DNA of 64,000 nucleotides from Flavobacterium anseongense (GCF_021608185.1 NZ_JAKIHN010000003.1:248001-312000); one strand, 5' to 3'; counted from the first letter of the stretch, positions 45,810 to 53,918 are shown. The notes: a model not told the origin generated them from the sequence alone. Made by a program: numbers and translations.

Positions 45810-45842
45810 CGTAGTAGGTTTTAAACATTCATAATTACATAA

Positions 45843-45857
45843 CAAATGTATACATTT
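45843..45857 (-). promoter_or_regulatory. -7 element and palindrome for the MORN gene
   Basis: On the minus strand TACATTTG (45843-45850) matches TAnnTTTG. It overlaps the perfect palindrome AAATGTATACATTT (45844-45857), which could be an operator. Confidence 0.45.
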
Positions 45858-45999
45858 TTTTACATTAAAAAAACTTTTACTTAACAATTTGGTAACATTA
45901 GATGAAAATTTAACATTGGAAATAAAAAATCAAATGCTTCCATATTAGCCTTTTGACTGCAATCAAACTAAAAATCAGCACATCGTTACACTTCATTTT

Positions 46000-46054
46000 C
46001 TGAAAAAATGTCATTTTCATTACTATCATTTTTCAGAATTCTGTCATTTTTTCA
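46000..46054 (+). promoter_or_regulatory. Candidate upstream activator sites for hsp20
   Basis: The inverted repeat CTGAAAAAATG...CATTTTTCAG (46000-46036) contains TGTCATTTTC. A third similar word, TGTCATTTTTTCA, follows at 46042-46054. The words lie 13-85 bp upstream of a -24/-12-like promoter, where an enhancer-binding protein could act. Confidence 0.4.
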
Positions 46055-46066
46055 CCAAAAATAGTG

Positions 46067-46084
46067 TCGGCACATAACTTGTTC
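46067..46084 (+). promoter_or_regulatory. Sigma-54-like (-24/-12) promoter of hsp20
   Basis: GTCGGCAC-ATAAC-TTGT resembles the consensus TGGCAC-N5-TTGC. The GG is at 46069-46070 and the -12 dinucleotide (GT instead of GC) is exactly 10 bp farther on. The predicted start is near 46094, about 38 nt before the ATG. No TAnnTTTG element is seen in this gap. Confidence 0.5.
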
Positions 46085-46131
46085 GTTGAGTGAAAAAAAT
46101 AATTATTGTCTAATTTTAAATCTAAATTATT

Positions 46132-46584
46132 ATGGAAACTTTAAAAAGATTGCCATTGATTAACAACAGTTGGCCGATGCTTTTAAACAACCTTTTTAAT
46201 CGTGATTCTTTTAATGAAGGGAATCTTAATTTTTTTGACCAAAACAATGCGGTAATTCCGGCGGTAAACATTAAAGAAACCAACGAAACCTTTTCCATTG
46301 AACTACTTGCACCGGGATTGACTAAAGCAGATTTTAAAGTAGAAGTGGATAAAAACCAACTTACTATTACAGCCCAAAAACAATCACAATCAGAAACCGA
46401 CTTGAATAACTATCACAGAAAAGAATTCAGCTTTGAGTCGTTAAGAAGAACTTTTACACTGCCAGAAAACATTGTAGATGTTGATAAGATTAATGCACAG
46501 TATACTGAAGGTATCCTTTATCTAACCATTCCGAAAAAAGAAGAAGCCTTACCGAAACCGGCAAAGCTTATCGAAATTTCTTAA
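46132..46584 (+). CDS. Hsp20/alpha-crystallin small heat-shock protein
   Basis: The 150-aa chaperone holds unfolding proteins during stress. The alpha-crystallin domain spans about residues 42-135 (VNIKETNETFSIELLAPGLTKADFKVEVDKNQLTITAQ...) and contains the consensus AxPG-like segment ELLAPGL. A C-terminal basic/Pro-rich tail follows, whose IxI-like motif is weak (LIEIS). The 322-bp gap upstream carries a sigma-54-like promoter and repeated words. A strong terminator follows, so it is monocistronic. Confidence 0.93.
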   Translation: METLKRLPLINNSWPMLLNNLFNRDSFNEGNLNFFDQNNAVIPAVNIKETNETFSIELLAPGLTKADFKVEVDKNQLTITAQKQSQSETDLNNYHRKEFSFESLRRTFTLPENIVDVDKINAQYTEGILYLTIPKKEEALPKPAKLIEIS

Positions 46585-46603
46585 TGAATAAAAAAAACAT
46601 TAT

Positions 46604-46630
46604 AACAAGCGGGCCAAAAGCCCGCTTGTT
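46604..46630 (+). terminator. Terminator after hsp20
   Basis: AACAAGCGGGC-CAAAA-GCCCGCTTGTT is a perfect 11-bp stem followed by T-rich sequence. Confidence 0.88.
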
Positions 46631-46633
46631 TAT

Positions 46634-46669
46634 TTAAAGATGTTTCTGAATAACTTCCTGCGCATACTT
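46634..46669 (-). pseudogene. Remnant of a second copy of the 48597-49073 gene
   Basis: On the minus strand this encodes KYAQEVIQKHL and a stop, matching the end of the 158-aa protein (VYAHEELKLAQQWQEVIQKHL) with ten internal residues missing. The DNA from 46625 to 46660 matches 48588-48623 at 34 of 36 positions. The deletion lies between two GCA trinucleotides. The rest of the gene copy is not found. Confidence 0.65.
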
Positions 46670-46696
46670 TACAGAAAGTACTCAATTACAAAATCC

Positions 46697-48367
46697 CTAA
46701 TTCTTCACAAAACGTCCAAACTTATCCCCTACTTTTAAGACGTAAATTCCCGAAGGCAGTGTGCTAACATTAAGCGTATGCGCGTTTGTTTTTTCAAAAC
46801 GCATCTTCCTGCCGGTTAAGTCATATAAGATGATAGTTGCATCATCCTCGGGCGTAGTTCCTTCAAATGTTAACTCGGCTTTAACCGGGTTGGGATAAAT
46901 GGTAAATGAAGTTGGAACGGAATAAGAAGGAGTGGCCAATGTTGAAAACCGAAAACGGGCGCTTACAGGCAAATGATCGGAAGTCGTATTGTAATAATCA
47001 CTTATGCTTTGGGCAGCGGTTACTTCCTGGGCACTACTGTTCATAATGTAGTTTGGTGACAGTTCATTAGATACTATGATATTCTCAATAAGCGGACGAT
47101 TCCAATGCGAGTCATTGAGATACTGGGTGGTGGGAATATAATTTGTTGCGTCATCCATAAAGTTTTTATAGGGCGAGTCCGTACAGCCACAGCTAGTGCT
47201 TGTTGTTCCCACAAGGTAATCATTGAAATCTCCAATAAGAATGAGGTTTCTGGTGTTGTAACTAGTTCCGTCAAGAATGGTTTTCAGTGCCTCCGAACCA
47301 CCCAGCCTTCGTGTATAGCTCCCGGCATCGCCATCTTCCGCCTTGGCATGGATATTTATGATAGACAAAGGGATGAGGTTAGCACCCGAAACAAGGTTTA
47401 CATCATATCGTGCAGGATAGCGCCCACTTGACCAATTGAAATAATAGGAATTACCTTGAGCCGGACCGCCACTACTTAACATAGCCGAATAAACATACTG
47501 CACCCGTGCTTTTTTATATATGATACCTTGTCTTTGTTCGCAATCAACAGCGTTCGGATATACAATTCTGCCTTCCCAAACATCACTGCCCATAAGAGTC
47601 ACAAGTGCCGGGATTGAGGGATTAGTTAACAAGTTGGAAACTTCCTGAATACAATATATATCCGAGTCCATCGCCAGCATGGCAGCCGCAACATTACTAA
47701 GCTGCAGGTTTTCATCTGTAGGACCAAAATTCGTACAGCCAAGCCATTCGGTGTTCCAGTTGGTGATTTTGAATTCACTCGTATTGGGGTTTACAGGCGC
47801 ATCCGCCGTAACCTTGACATTCTTTATTTCCCAGGTTGCACTTTGGGTAGCACTACTCTGATAGCGGAAAGCAATACGTGAATTTGCTGACTTAGCCGCT
47901 TCCGGAATGATAAGATCCCCAGAAGAAACAAACTGCCATCCCACAGTAATAGTTTGATTCACGCCCGTCAGTTCTATCCATGAAGTTGTAGCAGGATCTC
48001 CACTATAGTTGGCCGTTGCATAAACTTTATACCAACCTTCGGCAACACCCACATTAACAAACGGAGTGCTCCCACGGGTATGGCTAAATGTAAGTTTTGT
48101 ATTGTTTGTTAGTGCCAGATTCATATTCGGGCTAATAAGCCAATCTTCGTTTTCGTGGTTTTGTGCATTCGAATAGCCAGTGCAAACCGCACCATAACTA
48201 GAACTAAAATACCAGCTTTGAGTACCAATAACACTCACTGGTGTAAACGAATTAAAGCTTGCCTGAGTAAGGAGGCTTTGGTCAAGAATTGTAATTTGAG
48301 CATTTAATTGGCCTGAGCCAAATACGGAAAAGATAAGTACAAGACTAAGTCGGATGCAGTTTTTCAT
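46697..48367 (-). CDS. T9SS-exported endonuclease/exonuclease/phosphatase-fold protein
   Basis: Translation from the ATG at 48367 gives 556 aa with a signal peptide (LSLVLIFSVFGSGQLNAQ). A jelly-roll-like domain (about residues 25-190) comes first. The catalytic domain (about 195-470) has the family landmarks KITNWNTEWLG, IYCIQEVSN, LILIGDFNDY and SDHLPVSARF. The last ~75 residues (YPNPVKAELTFEG...LPSGIYVLKVGDKFGRFVKN) are a type A T9SS sorting domain. It is therefore likely a secreted or surface nuclease or phosphodiesterase. A longer start at 48418 is open but less likely. Direct repeats flank the gene. Confidence 0.88.
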   Translation of the reverse strand: MKNCIRLSLVLIFSVFGSGQLNAQITILDQSLLTQASFNSFTPVSVIGTQSWYFSSSYGAVCTGYSNAQNHENEDWLISPNMNLALTNNTKLTFSHTRGSTPFVNVGVAEGWYKVYATANYSGDPATTSWIELTGVNQTITVGWQFVSSGDLIIPEAAKSANSRIAFRYQSSATQSATWEIKNVKVTADAPVNPNTSEFKITNWNTEWLGCTNFGPTDENLQLSNVAAAMLAMDSDIYCIQEVSNLLTNPSIPALVTLMGSDVWEGRIVYPNAVDCEQRQGIIYKKARVQYVYSAMLSSGGPAQGNSYYFNWSSGRYPARYDVNLVSGANLIPLSIINIHAKAEDGDAGSYTRRLGGSEALKTILDGTSYNTRNLILIGDFNDYLVGTTSTSCGCTDSPYKNFMDDATNYIPTTQYLNDSHWNRPLIENIIVSNELSPNYIMNSSAQEVTAAQSISDYYNTTSDHLPVSARFRFSTLATPSYSVPTSFTIYPNPVKAELTFEGTTPEDDATIILYDLTGRKMRFEKTNAHTLNVSTLPSGIYVLKVGDKFGRFVKN

Positions 48368-48547
48368 TGTGGTAAAAAGTAGCCCTGGATGGTCCTGCGA
48401 ATTTTCCAACAGAAGCATTCAGTAAATTAAATTGTGTGTGGTAAACATACAAATAAAACTATTATGTTGTTCGCTGTTAATCCAAATAACCTTCAGGATA
48501 CAACACCTGTCGATACTTTTCAGAGAGTTCCTTTATCTTTTTAAATC

Positions 48548-48578
48548 AAAAAGCCTGATAGTTTAGTATCAGACTTTT
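48548..48578 (-). terminator. Terminator between the 158-aa gene and the nuclease gene
   Basis: AAAAAGCCTGATA...TATCAGACTTTTGG forms an imperfect stem 19 bp after the upstream minus-strand stop. It is closely related to the terminator at 50095-50126. Confidence 0.65.
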
Positions 48579-48587
48579 GGACTTTCA

Positions 48588-48623
48588 CTTGTCTATTTAA
48601 AGATGTTTCTGAATGACTTCCTG
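48588..48623. repeat. Right copy of a 36-bp direct repeat flanking the nuclease gene
   Basis: It matches 46625-46660 at 34 of 36 positions, 1963 bp apart. This copy contains the 3' end of the intact 158-aa gene. The left copy contains the remnant. Confidence 0.7.
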
Positions 48624-49073
48624 CCACTGCTGTGCCAGTTTGAGTTCTTCATGCGCATACACGGGAACAATATAATCATTGTCGGCATCGTGAAAAAGCA
48701 CGGTGTTGCTTTGCGGTATGCCTTTTTTTGACATAAAAAACCATTCTACCTTTTTCAGTGTATTTGATTTTCCCTGTGGACTTGAGGTTGCCACTTTACA
48801 GCTTTCACTTTCTTTTAAATCCTGAAAAGATACATACGGTTCGTTAAGGTTAAAGTCTATAAAAAGGAGGCCTTTCTTTTTCGAATCTATGCCTAAAGCC
48901 TTTCGATTGTGAGTTGCTATAAGCTCGAATTGGTATTTATTATCCTGACTATTTTGGGCAAAAAGGGTCTTGATTTGGTTCTTGTCTAATTGGTTTGCTC
49001 TCACTACAAAATAAAGTGGGAAAGCCACAATGGCTAAAAGCACAAGGCCTATGATGATAACTGGTGTATCCAT
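48597..49073 (-). CDS. Membrane-anchored hypothetical protein
   Basis: The 158-aa protein has one N-terminal membrane helix (about residues 4-24, IIIGLVLLAIVAFPLYFVV). A soluble domain follows that looks like a small mixed alpha/beta sensor-type domain (FELIATHNRKALGIDSKKKGLLFIDFNL). No named family is recognised. A truncated relic of a second copy lies 1.9 kb downstream. It is followed on the same strand by the nuclease gene after a terminator. Confidence 0.75.
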   Translation of the reverse strand: MDTPVIIIGLVLLAIVAFPLYFVVRANQLDKNQIKTLFAQNSQDNKYQFELIATHNRKALGIDSKKKGLLFIDFNLNEPYVSFQDLKESESCKVATSSPQGKSNTLKKVEWFFMSKKGIPQSNTVLFHDADNDYIVPVYAHEELKLAQQWQEVIQKHL

Positions 49074-49156
49074 GATAATTATTTTTAATAAAGTTAGTGC
49101 CGCTATCCGAACGGATGCGACGGTATTCGATTTTTAGTTGCTAAAAAAGGAAGTCT

Positions 49157-49516
49157 TTACCAAAAATAATGGAAGGGAAAAAGTAGTCGCGAAACACTTT
49201 CACAGCGATTAACATCCTGAATAAATACATTGGCCTGTCTTGTGGGTTGTAACGACAGGTTTATACTTTCACTGCAGTACAGCGTACTATAGGCAACAGC
49301 TAACGGTTTCGCCGAATGCTCGGGCATCACAGTAACCTGCATCACCTGAGGCTGCAGCATGTTTTTATGGAAGGAATGGTCTGCCTTGTGGAAGGTTTCC
49401 TTTCGGTTGTCTGAAGATTCATTGGCAGCAATAGCGGTACGGGCAGTTACTGAAAAACTAAAAAGCAACAGTAATGACAGTAGTAAACCAAACCCTATGA
49501 ATTTCTTTGCAGACAT
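49157..49516 (-). CDS. Hypothetical protein with N-terminal signal or membrane segment
   Basis: The 119-aa product starts MSAKKFIGFG, followed by a long hydrophobic stretch (LLLSLLLLFSFSV) that could be a signal peptide or anchor. The remainder is polar, ending in a Cys- and Phe-rich tail (RCESVSRLLFPFHYFW). I recognise no family. Composition and strand agree with the neighbours, but coding status is less certain than for the surrounding genes. Confidence 0.5.
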   Translation of the reverse strand: MSAKKFIGFGLLLSLLLLFSFSVTARTAIAANESSDNRKETFHKADHSFHKNMLQPQVMQVTVMPEHSAKPLAVAYSTLYCSESINLSLQPTRQANVFIQDVNRCESVSRLLFPFHYFW

Positions 49517-49665
49517 GCGGCAAAAGTAAGGCTTATTTGCTGTGGAAAGTGGTAAAGGAAAGTTAAAGGCGGCTCTTATTTCTTAAAGCCTTTTTTACTC
49601 TCAATTTAGTTTGTTATAGGAGAAAAGGTAGAATTAAAAAGCCTAATTCTATCTGTTGTCTGATT

Positions 49666-49823
49666 GTGCATAAAAAATGAAAATGAAAATTATGCACAAC
49701 GAAATGTAGCATAAAAAATCAAAACGAAAATTATGCACAACGAAATGTAGCATAAAAATCAAAACGAAAATTATGCACAACGAAATGTAGCATAAAAATC
49801 AAAACGAAAAATTATGCACAATA
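49666..49823. repeat. Fourfold tandem array of 40-41 bp hairpin units
   Basis: Units start at 49668, 49709, 49750 and 49790. Each unit is GCATAAAAATCAAAACGAAAA, then TTATGCACAACGAAATGTA. Within each unit TGCATAA or GCATAA can pair with TTATGC(A). The first and last units diverge slightly. Unlike a CRISPR array there are no unique spacers. Copies 2-4 are almost identical. Confidence 0.85.
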
Positions 49824-50094
49824 CGCGGCTAAGGAATACAGGGTAAATTATGAGGGCAAAAATGGTTGATTGGGTGGGGTTTTGTTGAAAAGTAAACAAA
49901 ATGTATATCACTCCTCTTTTATATTTCTTATTTTAGCTGAAACCCCGCTGCCGCACGAATCCTTTCGTGTGGTATTCTAACAGATATAAATTTAAAAAAA
50001 CAATATAAAACTCCAACTAACCGGACTAGTATAGCCATTGCCCCGATAGCGCGGATTTGCAATCCTTACTTAAAAAGTATTATCATATTAAATC

Positions 50095-50126
50095 AAAAAG
50101 CCCGATACTTTCATATCAGGCTTTTT
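50095..50126 (-). terminator. Terminator after the 179-aa T9SS protein gene
   Basis: AAAAAGCCCGATA-CTTTCA-TATCAGGCTTTTT forms a strong stem with one mismatch or bulge. It lies 18 bp beyond the minus-strand stop. Confidence 0.85.
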
Positions 50127-50144
50127 AAATAAGCAAACCATTTA

Positions 50145-50684
50145 TTACTGCTTAATAATCTTTATCGTTTTCACCTCGGTATCAGAAGCCACTTTTACAA
50201 AATAGGTTCCTGCGGTAAGGTTTGAGATGTCAAAAGCTACTTCGTTACTATTAAAAAACTTCGTTAGTACTTGTTGCCCTAATACGTTATAAAGTGCAAC
50301 CGCTGTTATATTCCTATCGATACTGATGTTCAGTATATCCTTTACCGGATTTGGATAAACAACTACGTTCTTTAAATCGAAGTCGGCTGTTCCTAAAGTG
50401 GTTTGTACACTAATTACGTTTCTGAACACCGGACCCCAAACTCCGGTATTGTCTTTTATACGAATGTTAAAAACATGCAGTCCAACGGCAGGCAATACGA
50501 TTCCCGTTTTTGTAAGTTGCTCAAAAGTGCTGTTGAAACTGCCATCTGTTGCTAAAACCGGAGTAGCAAGTCCGTATCCAGGATCGGTATCCCAAAAATA
50601 TTCTGCTTGTACTACTGAAGATTGTGCTGAAGCAACAATTACCATTAAAAATGTCGCTACACTATATATAAATTTGTTCATCAT
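50145..50684 (-). CDS. Small T9SS-sorted secreted protein
   Basis: The 179-aa protein has a signal peptide (FIYSVATFLMVIVASAQ) and a short domain of about 75 residues (VQAEYFWDTDPGYGLATPV...FNIRIKDNTGVWGPVF). That domain resembles units found before sorting tails in Bacteroidota surface proteins. A type A T9SS C-terminal domain follows (VVVYPNPVKDILNIS...LTAGTYFVKVASDTEVKTIKIIKQ). It starts 14 bp after the upstream gene on the same strand, so the two are likely co-expressed. Confidence 0.85.
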   Translation of the reverse strand: MMNKFIYSVATFLMVIVASAQSSVVQAEYFWDTDPGYGLATPVLATDGSFNSTFEQLTKTGIVLPAVGLHVFNIRIKDNTGVWGPVFRNVISVQTTLGTADFDLKNVVVYPNPVKDILNISIDRNITAVALYNVLGQQVLTKFFNSNEVAFDISNLTAGTYFVKVASDTEVKTIKIIKQ

Positions 50685-50698
50685 TGTCGTATTTAAAA

Positions 50699-51886
50699 TT
50701 ATTTAGAATAACCAGATCCTGAAACGTTCAGTGTGCTGGTGTTTAAAATTGCTCTTGGAGTAAGTAAATAGTTCACTTGTGGCATTCCACCTCCATCAGC
50801 CGGCCAGTAGTTATCCCAGCTGTTCGAGCCACCATAGTGTCCGGCATCGTTTCGGGTTAAGTCTAAATCGGTGTACAATACCGAAGGATTTCCGGCATTT
50901 ACATTCATACCGGTTACGGTATAGTATGTATTGTTGAAGTTCATATTAACGGCTCCGGTGTTGTTGCTTTGTGTAATTGTCCCTTCGGTTACAAAGGCAT
51001 TAGTAGATACGTTATAGGTTGCCGTTACATTTGCTATACCATCGGTTTGGATACAGGCATTGGTTTGGGCAACTACAAAAGAAATCGCATTGTTCATGAT
51101 GGCAATATTTCCGCCACTGCCCGGACTACCATTTCCGGTAATATAAATTGGCGCTACATCTCCGCCATTAGGCTCATACACCGTATTGTTTATGATTTCG
51201 TTAGATCCGCCTGCTTTGGTCGCATAAACGCCAAATCCTGAAGTAAAGTTATTGTAGAACTTAAAATTATAACTGCTCTGTTGATTCGCAATTAAAGAAG
51301 AGGTTGCATTTCCTATAATTTCAACATCGTAAGTTGCTAAGGAAGTGTCAGAAGAAGTATTGTAGGCGGTTATTCTTTGCGCATTGTTTCCGGTCATCCT
51401 TCCGTGTGAGAAGAATACATATCCACTAACGGTACATCCTGACATATTGGTGGTCGTGTTTGCCTGAGTGGTATCAACATTATTCAAAAAGCAGTTATAT
51501 AGGTTTACCGTAGTTCTTCCACCCGTAGTTGCTGCTGTAACTGTTACATTATAAATCGTAAAATTCCCTGAACTCAAATTACAAAAGGTAACGACTCTGC
51601 CTGCCAAAGGCGTAATGTTTATTGTTCCTCTTATAAAATACTTGTTATAAATAGTTTCGGATACGAATGTTAGTGATTTGTTTACAGTAATGTTTTCTAC
51701 ATAGGCAGATCCATCCGTTTTAGGCTGAATGATGATTCGGTCTCCATTTGACGCTGCGGTAATGGCTGCGGAAACGGTAGAATAAGAACCTCCGGCGCCT
51801 AGATTTCTAACATGCAAATCGGCAGCGGAAATCATTGAACTAAATAAACCAATTACGGCTATTACTGTAATTTTTAAAATTTTCAT
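50699..51886 (-). CDS. Secreted right-handed beta-helix-like protein
   Basis: The 395-aa protein has a signal peptide (ITVIAVIGLFSSMISAA). A body rich in Asn/Thr/Gly with regularly spaced short strands (NITVNKSLTFVSE, GTINITPL, NLYNCFLNNVDTTQANTTTNMSGC, YNFKFYNNFTSGFG) suggests a parallel beta-helix of the pectate-lyase-like type. No catalytic residues can be assigned. It lacks a recognisable T9SS tail, in contrast to the small protein encoded directly downstream. It may be a surface polysaccharide-binding protein or an adhesin. Confidence 0.75.
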   Translation of the reverse strand: MKILKITVIAVIGLFSSMISAADLHVRNLGAGGSYSTVSAAITAASNGDRIIIQPKTDGSAYVENITVNKSLTFVSETIYNKYFIRGTINITPLAGRVVTFCNLSSGNFTIYNVTVTAATTGGRTTVNLYNCFLNNVDTTQANTTTNMSGCTVSGYVFFSHGRMTGNNAQRITAYNTSSDTSLATYDVEIIGNATSSLIANQQSSYNFKFYNNFTSGFGVYATKAGGSNEIINNTVYEPNGGDVAPIYITGNGSPGSGGNIAIMNNAISFVVAQTNACIQTDGIANVTATYNVSTNAFVTEGTITQSNNTGAVNMNFNNTYYTVTGMNVNAGNPSVLYTDLDLTRNDAGHYGGSNSWDNYWPADGGGMPQVNYLLTPRAILNTSTLNVSGSGYSK

Positions 51887-52010
51887 AGAGTAGATTTAAT
51901 AATTTAGAGCGTAAATCTATGCCTTGAAAACGGGAGTGCCAATTAGTGTATGTGACTATTTATAAAAAACAATATAAAAAAACGAGTCTAAACCAATGGG
52001 AAACAAAAGG

Positions 52011-53705
52011 TTATTTCCTCAACTGTTCGATGTAATAGCTCGGCGACAGACCAGTCTGTTTTTTGAATACCCGAACAAAAGTAGCGGCGTCCTTATAGCC
52101 TACCTCTTCGGCAATGGCCTGCATGGTGTAGTTCCTGAAAACAGGGCTTTCATCCAGCTTTTGAAGTACATGCCCAATGCGAAGTTCCTGTGTATACTCT
52201 GAAAACGTCTTATCCATCACTTGGTTGAAATACTGAGAGAGATAGGTGGTGTTTGTATTCAGCTTTTTGGCCACAAAATCGAGTCTGAAGTTAGGTTTAA
52301 GGAAAGCTTCTTTTTCCTCAAGCTTCCGCAGACCCATAGCCGTTTTTGTGATAAAGTCATCGTCGAGAGTATATTTCACCTCTTTCTCATCATTAGTTAT
52401 ATCATCCGGTAACAATGGTTTTTCCTTAAGTTTCCGGATAATCTCAAGAAACCGTCGCTGCTTGCTTTTTTGCTCCCGGTAATAATAATAAAAGCCCAAA
52501 GCCGTTATCGTCAAAATAAACAGCACGCCAAAGAGCCCGAGTTTAAAATAGGTTTTCTGGTTAATTATTTCTTCGGACTCGGCAGTAATTTTCTTGAGGT
52601 CGTAATTATGGACAAAACCCAATGATTTATTCTTGATAACGTCAATAGAGTCTATCAGCATCAAACTTTTCCTTGCATAACGATAGGCCTCCTTATTATC
52701 TTTTTTGGCGTTATAGCTTTTAGACAGAATATTATAGATAACCAAAAGGTTTTCCTTTGAAATCCGGGTTATTGCATAATTTTTAATGTAGCGGTGGGAA
52801 TAAGTAATAGCGGAATCATATTGTTTCAGATGATAAAAACAATTGGCCATACCGAGATCGAACTGCTGGACGGTACGTATGTTTTGCTCAATGTTATTGC
52901 CATGCTTTCCTTTACGATATAAGGCAAGTGCTTTTCTATACTGACCTCGCATTTCTGCATTACCTGCCTGTCGCATATAGAGAAGTGCTGTGGTGTAAGC
53001 GGTTTCAAAATCGTGATCAAGCATCAGCCTGGCAGCCTTATTAAAATAATAATCAGCAGAATCAAGCAAAATAGGTTTTTTTGACTGCAGGTAGTATTTC
53101 TGATAGGCTTCCCCAATCATATTATATTTGTCAGCAAACAATTTATCGTTCATGGTCTTGCTTTCGCCTTCGCCCAGCCGTAAATGCGGAGATGTTGCCG
53201 CAGCGTGCTTTAGCATTGCGATGCCTTCAGCATAATCCCCCAGGGCAATTCTGGCAATACCATATTGCTCTTCAAAACGATCGGTGGGATTGCCATCATT
53301 GTATTTGTCAAGAAAATAAAGTGCCTGGCTGTATTCCCCAAGATTTTTATGGAGGTAGAACAACTTGTTTAGACACATGCCCTTTAAATCGACATAAGAT
53401 TTATTTGATGTCAACCTGCTTTTACTTTCGAGCGTGTCGAGCAGTTCAATCAGAATTTGTTTTGCGGTTTTATAATCGGAGCGGTTGTAATGGTAGTTGG
53501 CTATATAGTATTTCCCACAGAGGCGGAATATTTCATTTTGGGAAGTGGTCATCCGTGTTGCCGCTGCAAGTGCTTTTTCGGGATTACTGATGAGCAGCGC
53601 CTGGACTTCCCTTATCTGTATTATATCCTTCCTGCTCAGTTCTTGTGCGATTGTAGCATAAGAAAGCGTCAATAGTAGGATTATTTTAAGATACTTTTTT
53701 AGCAT
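52011..53705 (-). CDS. Membrane-bound TPR/AraC-type transcriptional regulator
   Basis: The 564-aa protein has an N-terminal signal or anchor (LKIILLLTLSYATIAQ) and a periplasmic helical TPR-like region (about residues 60-370). One membrane helix follows (about 388-409), then a cytosolic linker and a C-terminal AraC-type HTH_18 domain (about 465-564, YTMQAIAEEVGYKDAATFVRVFKKQTGLSPSYYIEQL). This one-component membrane-regulator design is common in Flavobacteriia. The likely targets are the adjoining surface-protein genes, by position only. Confidence 0.88.
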   Translation of the reverse strand: MLKKYLKIILLLTLSYATIAQELSRKDIIQIREVQALLISNPEKALAAATRMTTSQNEIFRLCGKYYIANYHYNRSDYKTAKQILIELLDTLESKSRLTSNKSYVDLKGMCLNKLFYLHKNLGEYSQALYFLDKYNDGNPTDRFEEQYGIARIALGDYAEGIAMLKHAAATSPHLRLGEGESKTMNDKLFADKYNMIGEAYQKYYLQSKKPILLDSADYYFNKAARLMLDHDFETAYTTALLYMRQAGNAEMRGQYRKALALYRKGKHGNNIEQNIRTVQQFDLGMANCFYHLKQYDSAITYSHRYIKNYAITRISKENLLVIYNILSKSYNAKKDNKEAYRYARKSLMLIDSIDVIKNKSLGFVHNYDLKKITAESEEIINQKTYFKLGLFGVLFILTITALGFYYYYREQKSKQRRFLEIIRKLKEKPLLPDDITNDEKEVKYTLDDDFITKTAMGLRKLEEKEAFLKPNFRLDFVAKKLNTNTTYLSQYFNQVMDKTFSEYTQELRIGHVLQKLDESPVFRNYTMQAIAEEVGYKDAATFVRVFKKQTGLSPSYYIEQLRK

Positions 53706-53751
53706 GAGGATGGTTAAAAAGCTAAATTCAGGGTTAACTTTAATTGGGATT

Positions 53752-53759
53752 CAAATGTA
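53752..53759 (-). promoter_or_regulatory. -7 element TACATTTG for the TPR/AraC regulator
   Basis: On the minus strand this is an exact TAnnTTTG match about 47 bp upstream of the start at 53705. Confidence 0.5.
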
Positions 53760-53846
53760 AATAATTAAAAGGATTTTTTGAAAACTGAAACTGAATTAAA
53801 ATGACTACTTCTACTGATTTTAAGGTTGCCATAAAAATTGGAGACA

Positions 53847-53862
53847 TTCCGAAGCTTCGGAA
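53847..53862. repeat. 16-bp perfect palindrome TTCCGAAGCTTCGGAA
   Basis: A perfect palindrome sits in the gap between the regulator and tRNA-Asn. It could be an operator or part of a decayed repeat. No second copy was noticed. Confidence 0.5.
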
Positions 53863-53884
53863 CTAGCCCAAAACCATTGCATAA

Positions 53885-53915
53885 AAAAAGAGCAACACTT
53901 TCATGTTGCTCTTTT
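53885..53915 (-). terminator. Terminator of tRNA-Asn
   Basis: AAGAGCAACA-CTTTCA-TGTTGCTCTT is a perfect 10-bp stem with T-runs, beginning 4 bp after the tRNA 3' end on the minus strand. Confidence 0.87.
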
Positions 53916-53918
53916 AAG

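Larger units (their letters stand above)
49517..50144. other. 628-bp gap with hairpin relics and a tandem array
   Basis: No plausible gene is seen. The gap holds the 49666-49823 tandem array and a hairpin CACGAA-TCCT-TTCGTG (49954-49969) preceded by CCCCGCTGCCG. A GC-rich patch CCCCGATAGCGCGGATTTGC (50041-50060) recalls the ends of the 3'-flank repeat family. A terminator closes the right side. The GC-rich patches are probably decayed repeats. Confidence 0.55.

Noticed and set aside
49666..49823. Tandem repeats that could be taken for a CRISPR array
   Set aside because: The units are contiguous with a 40-41 bp period and no unique spacers, and there are no cas genes in the window.
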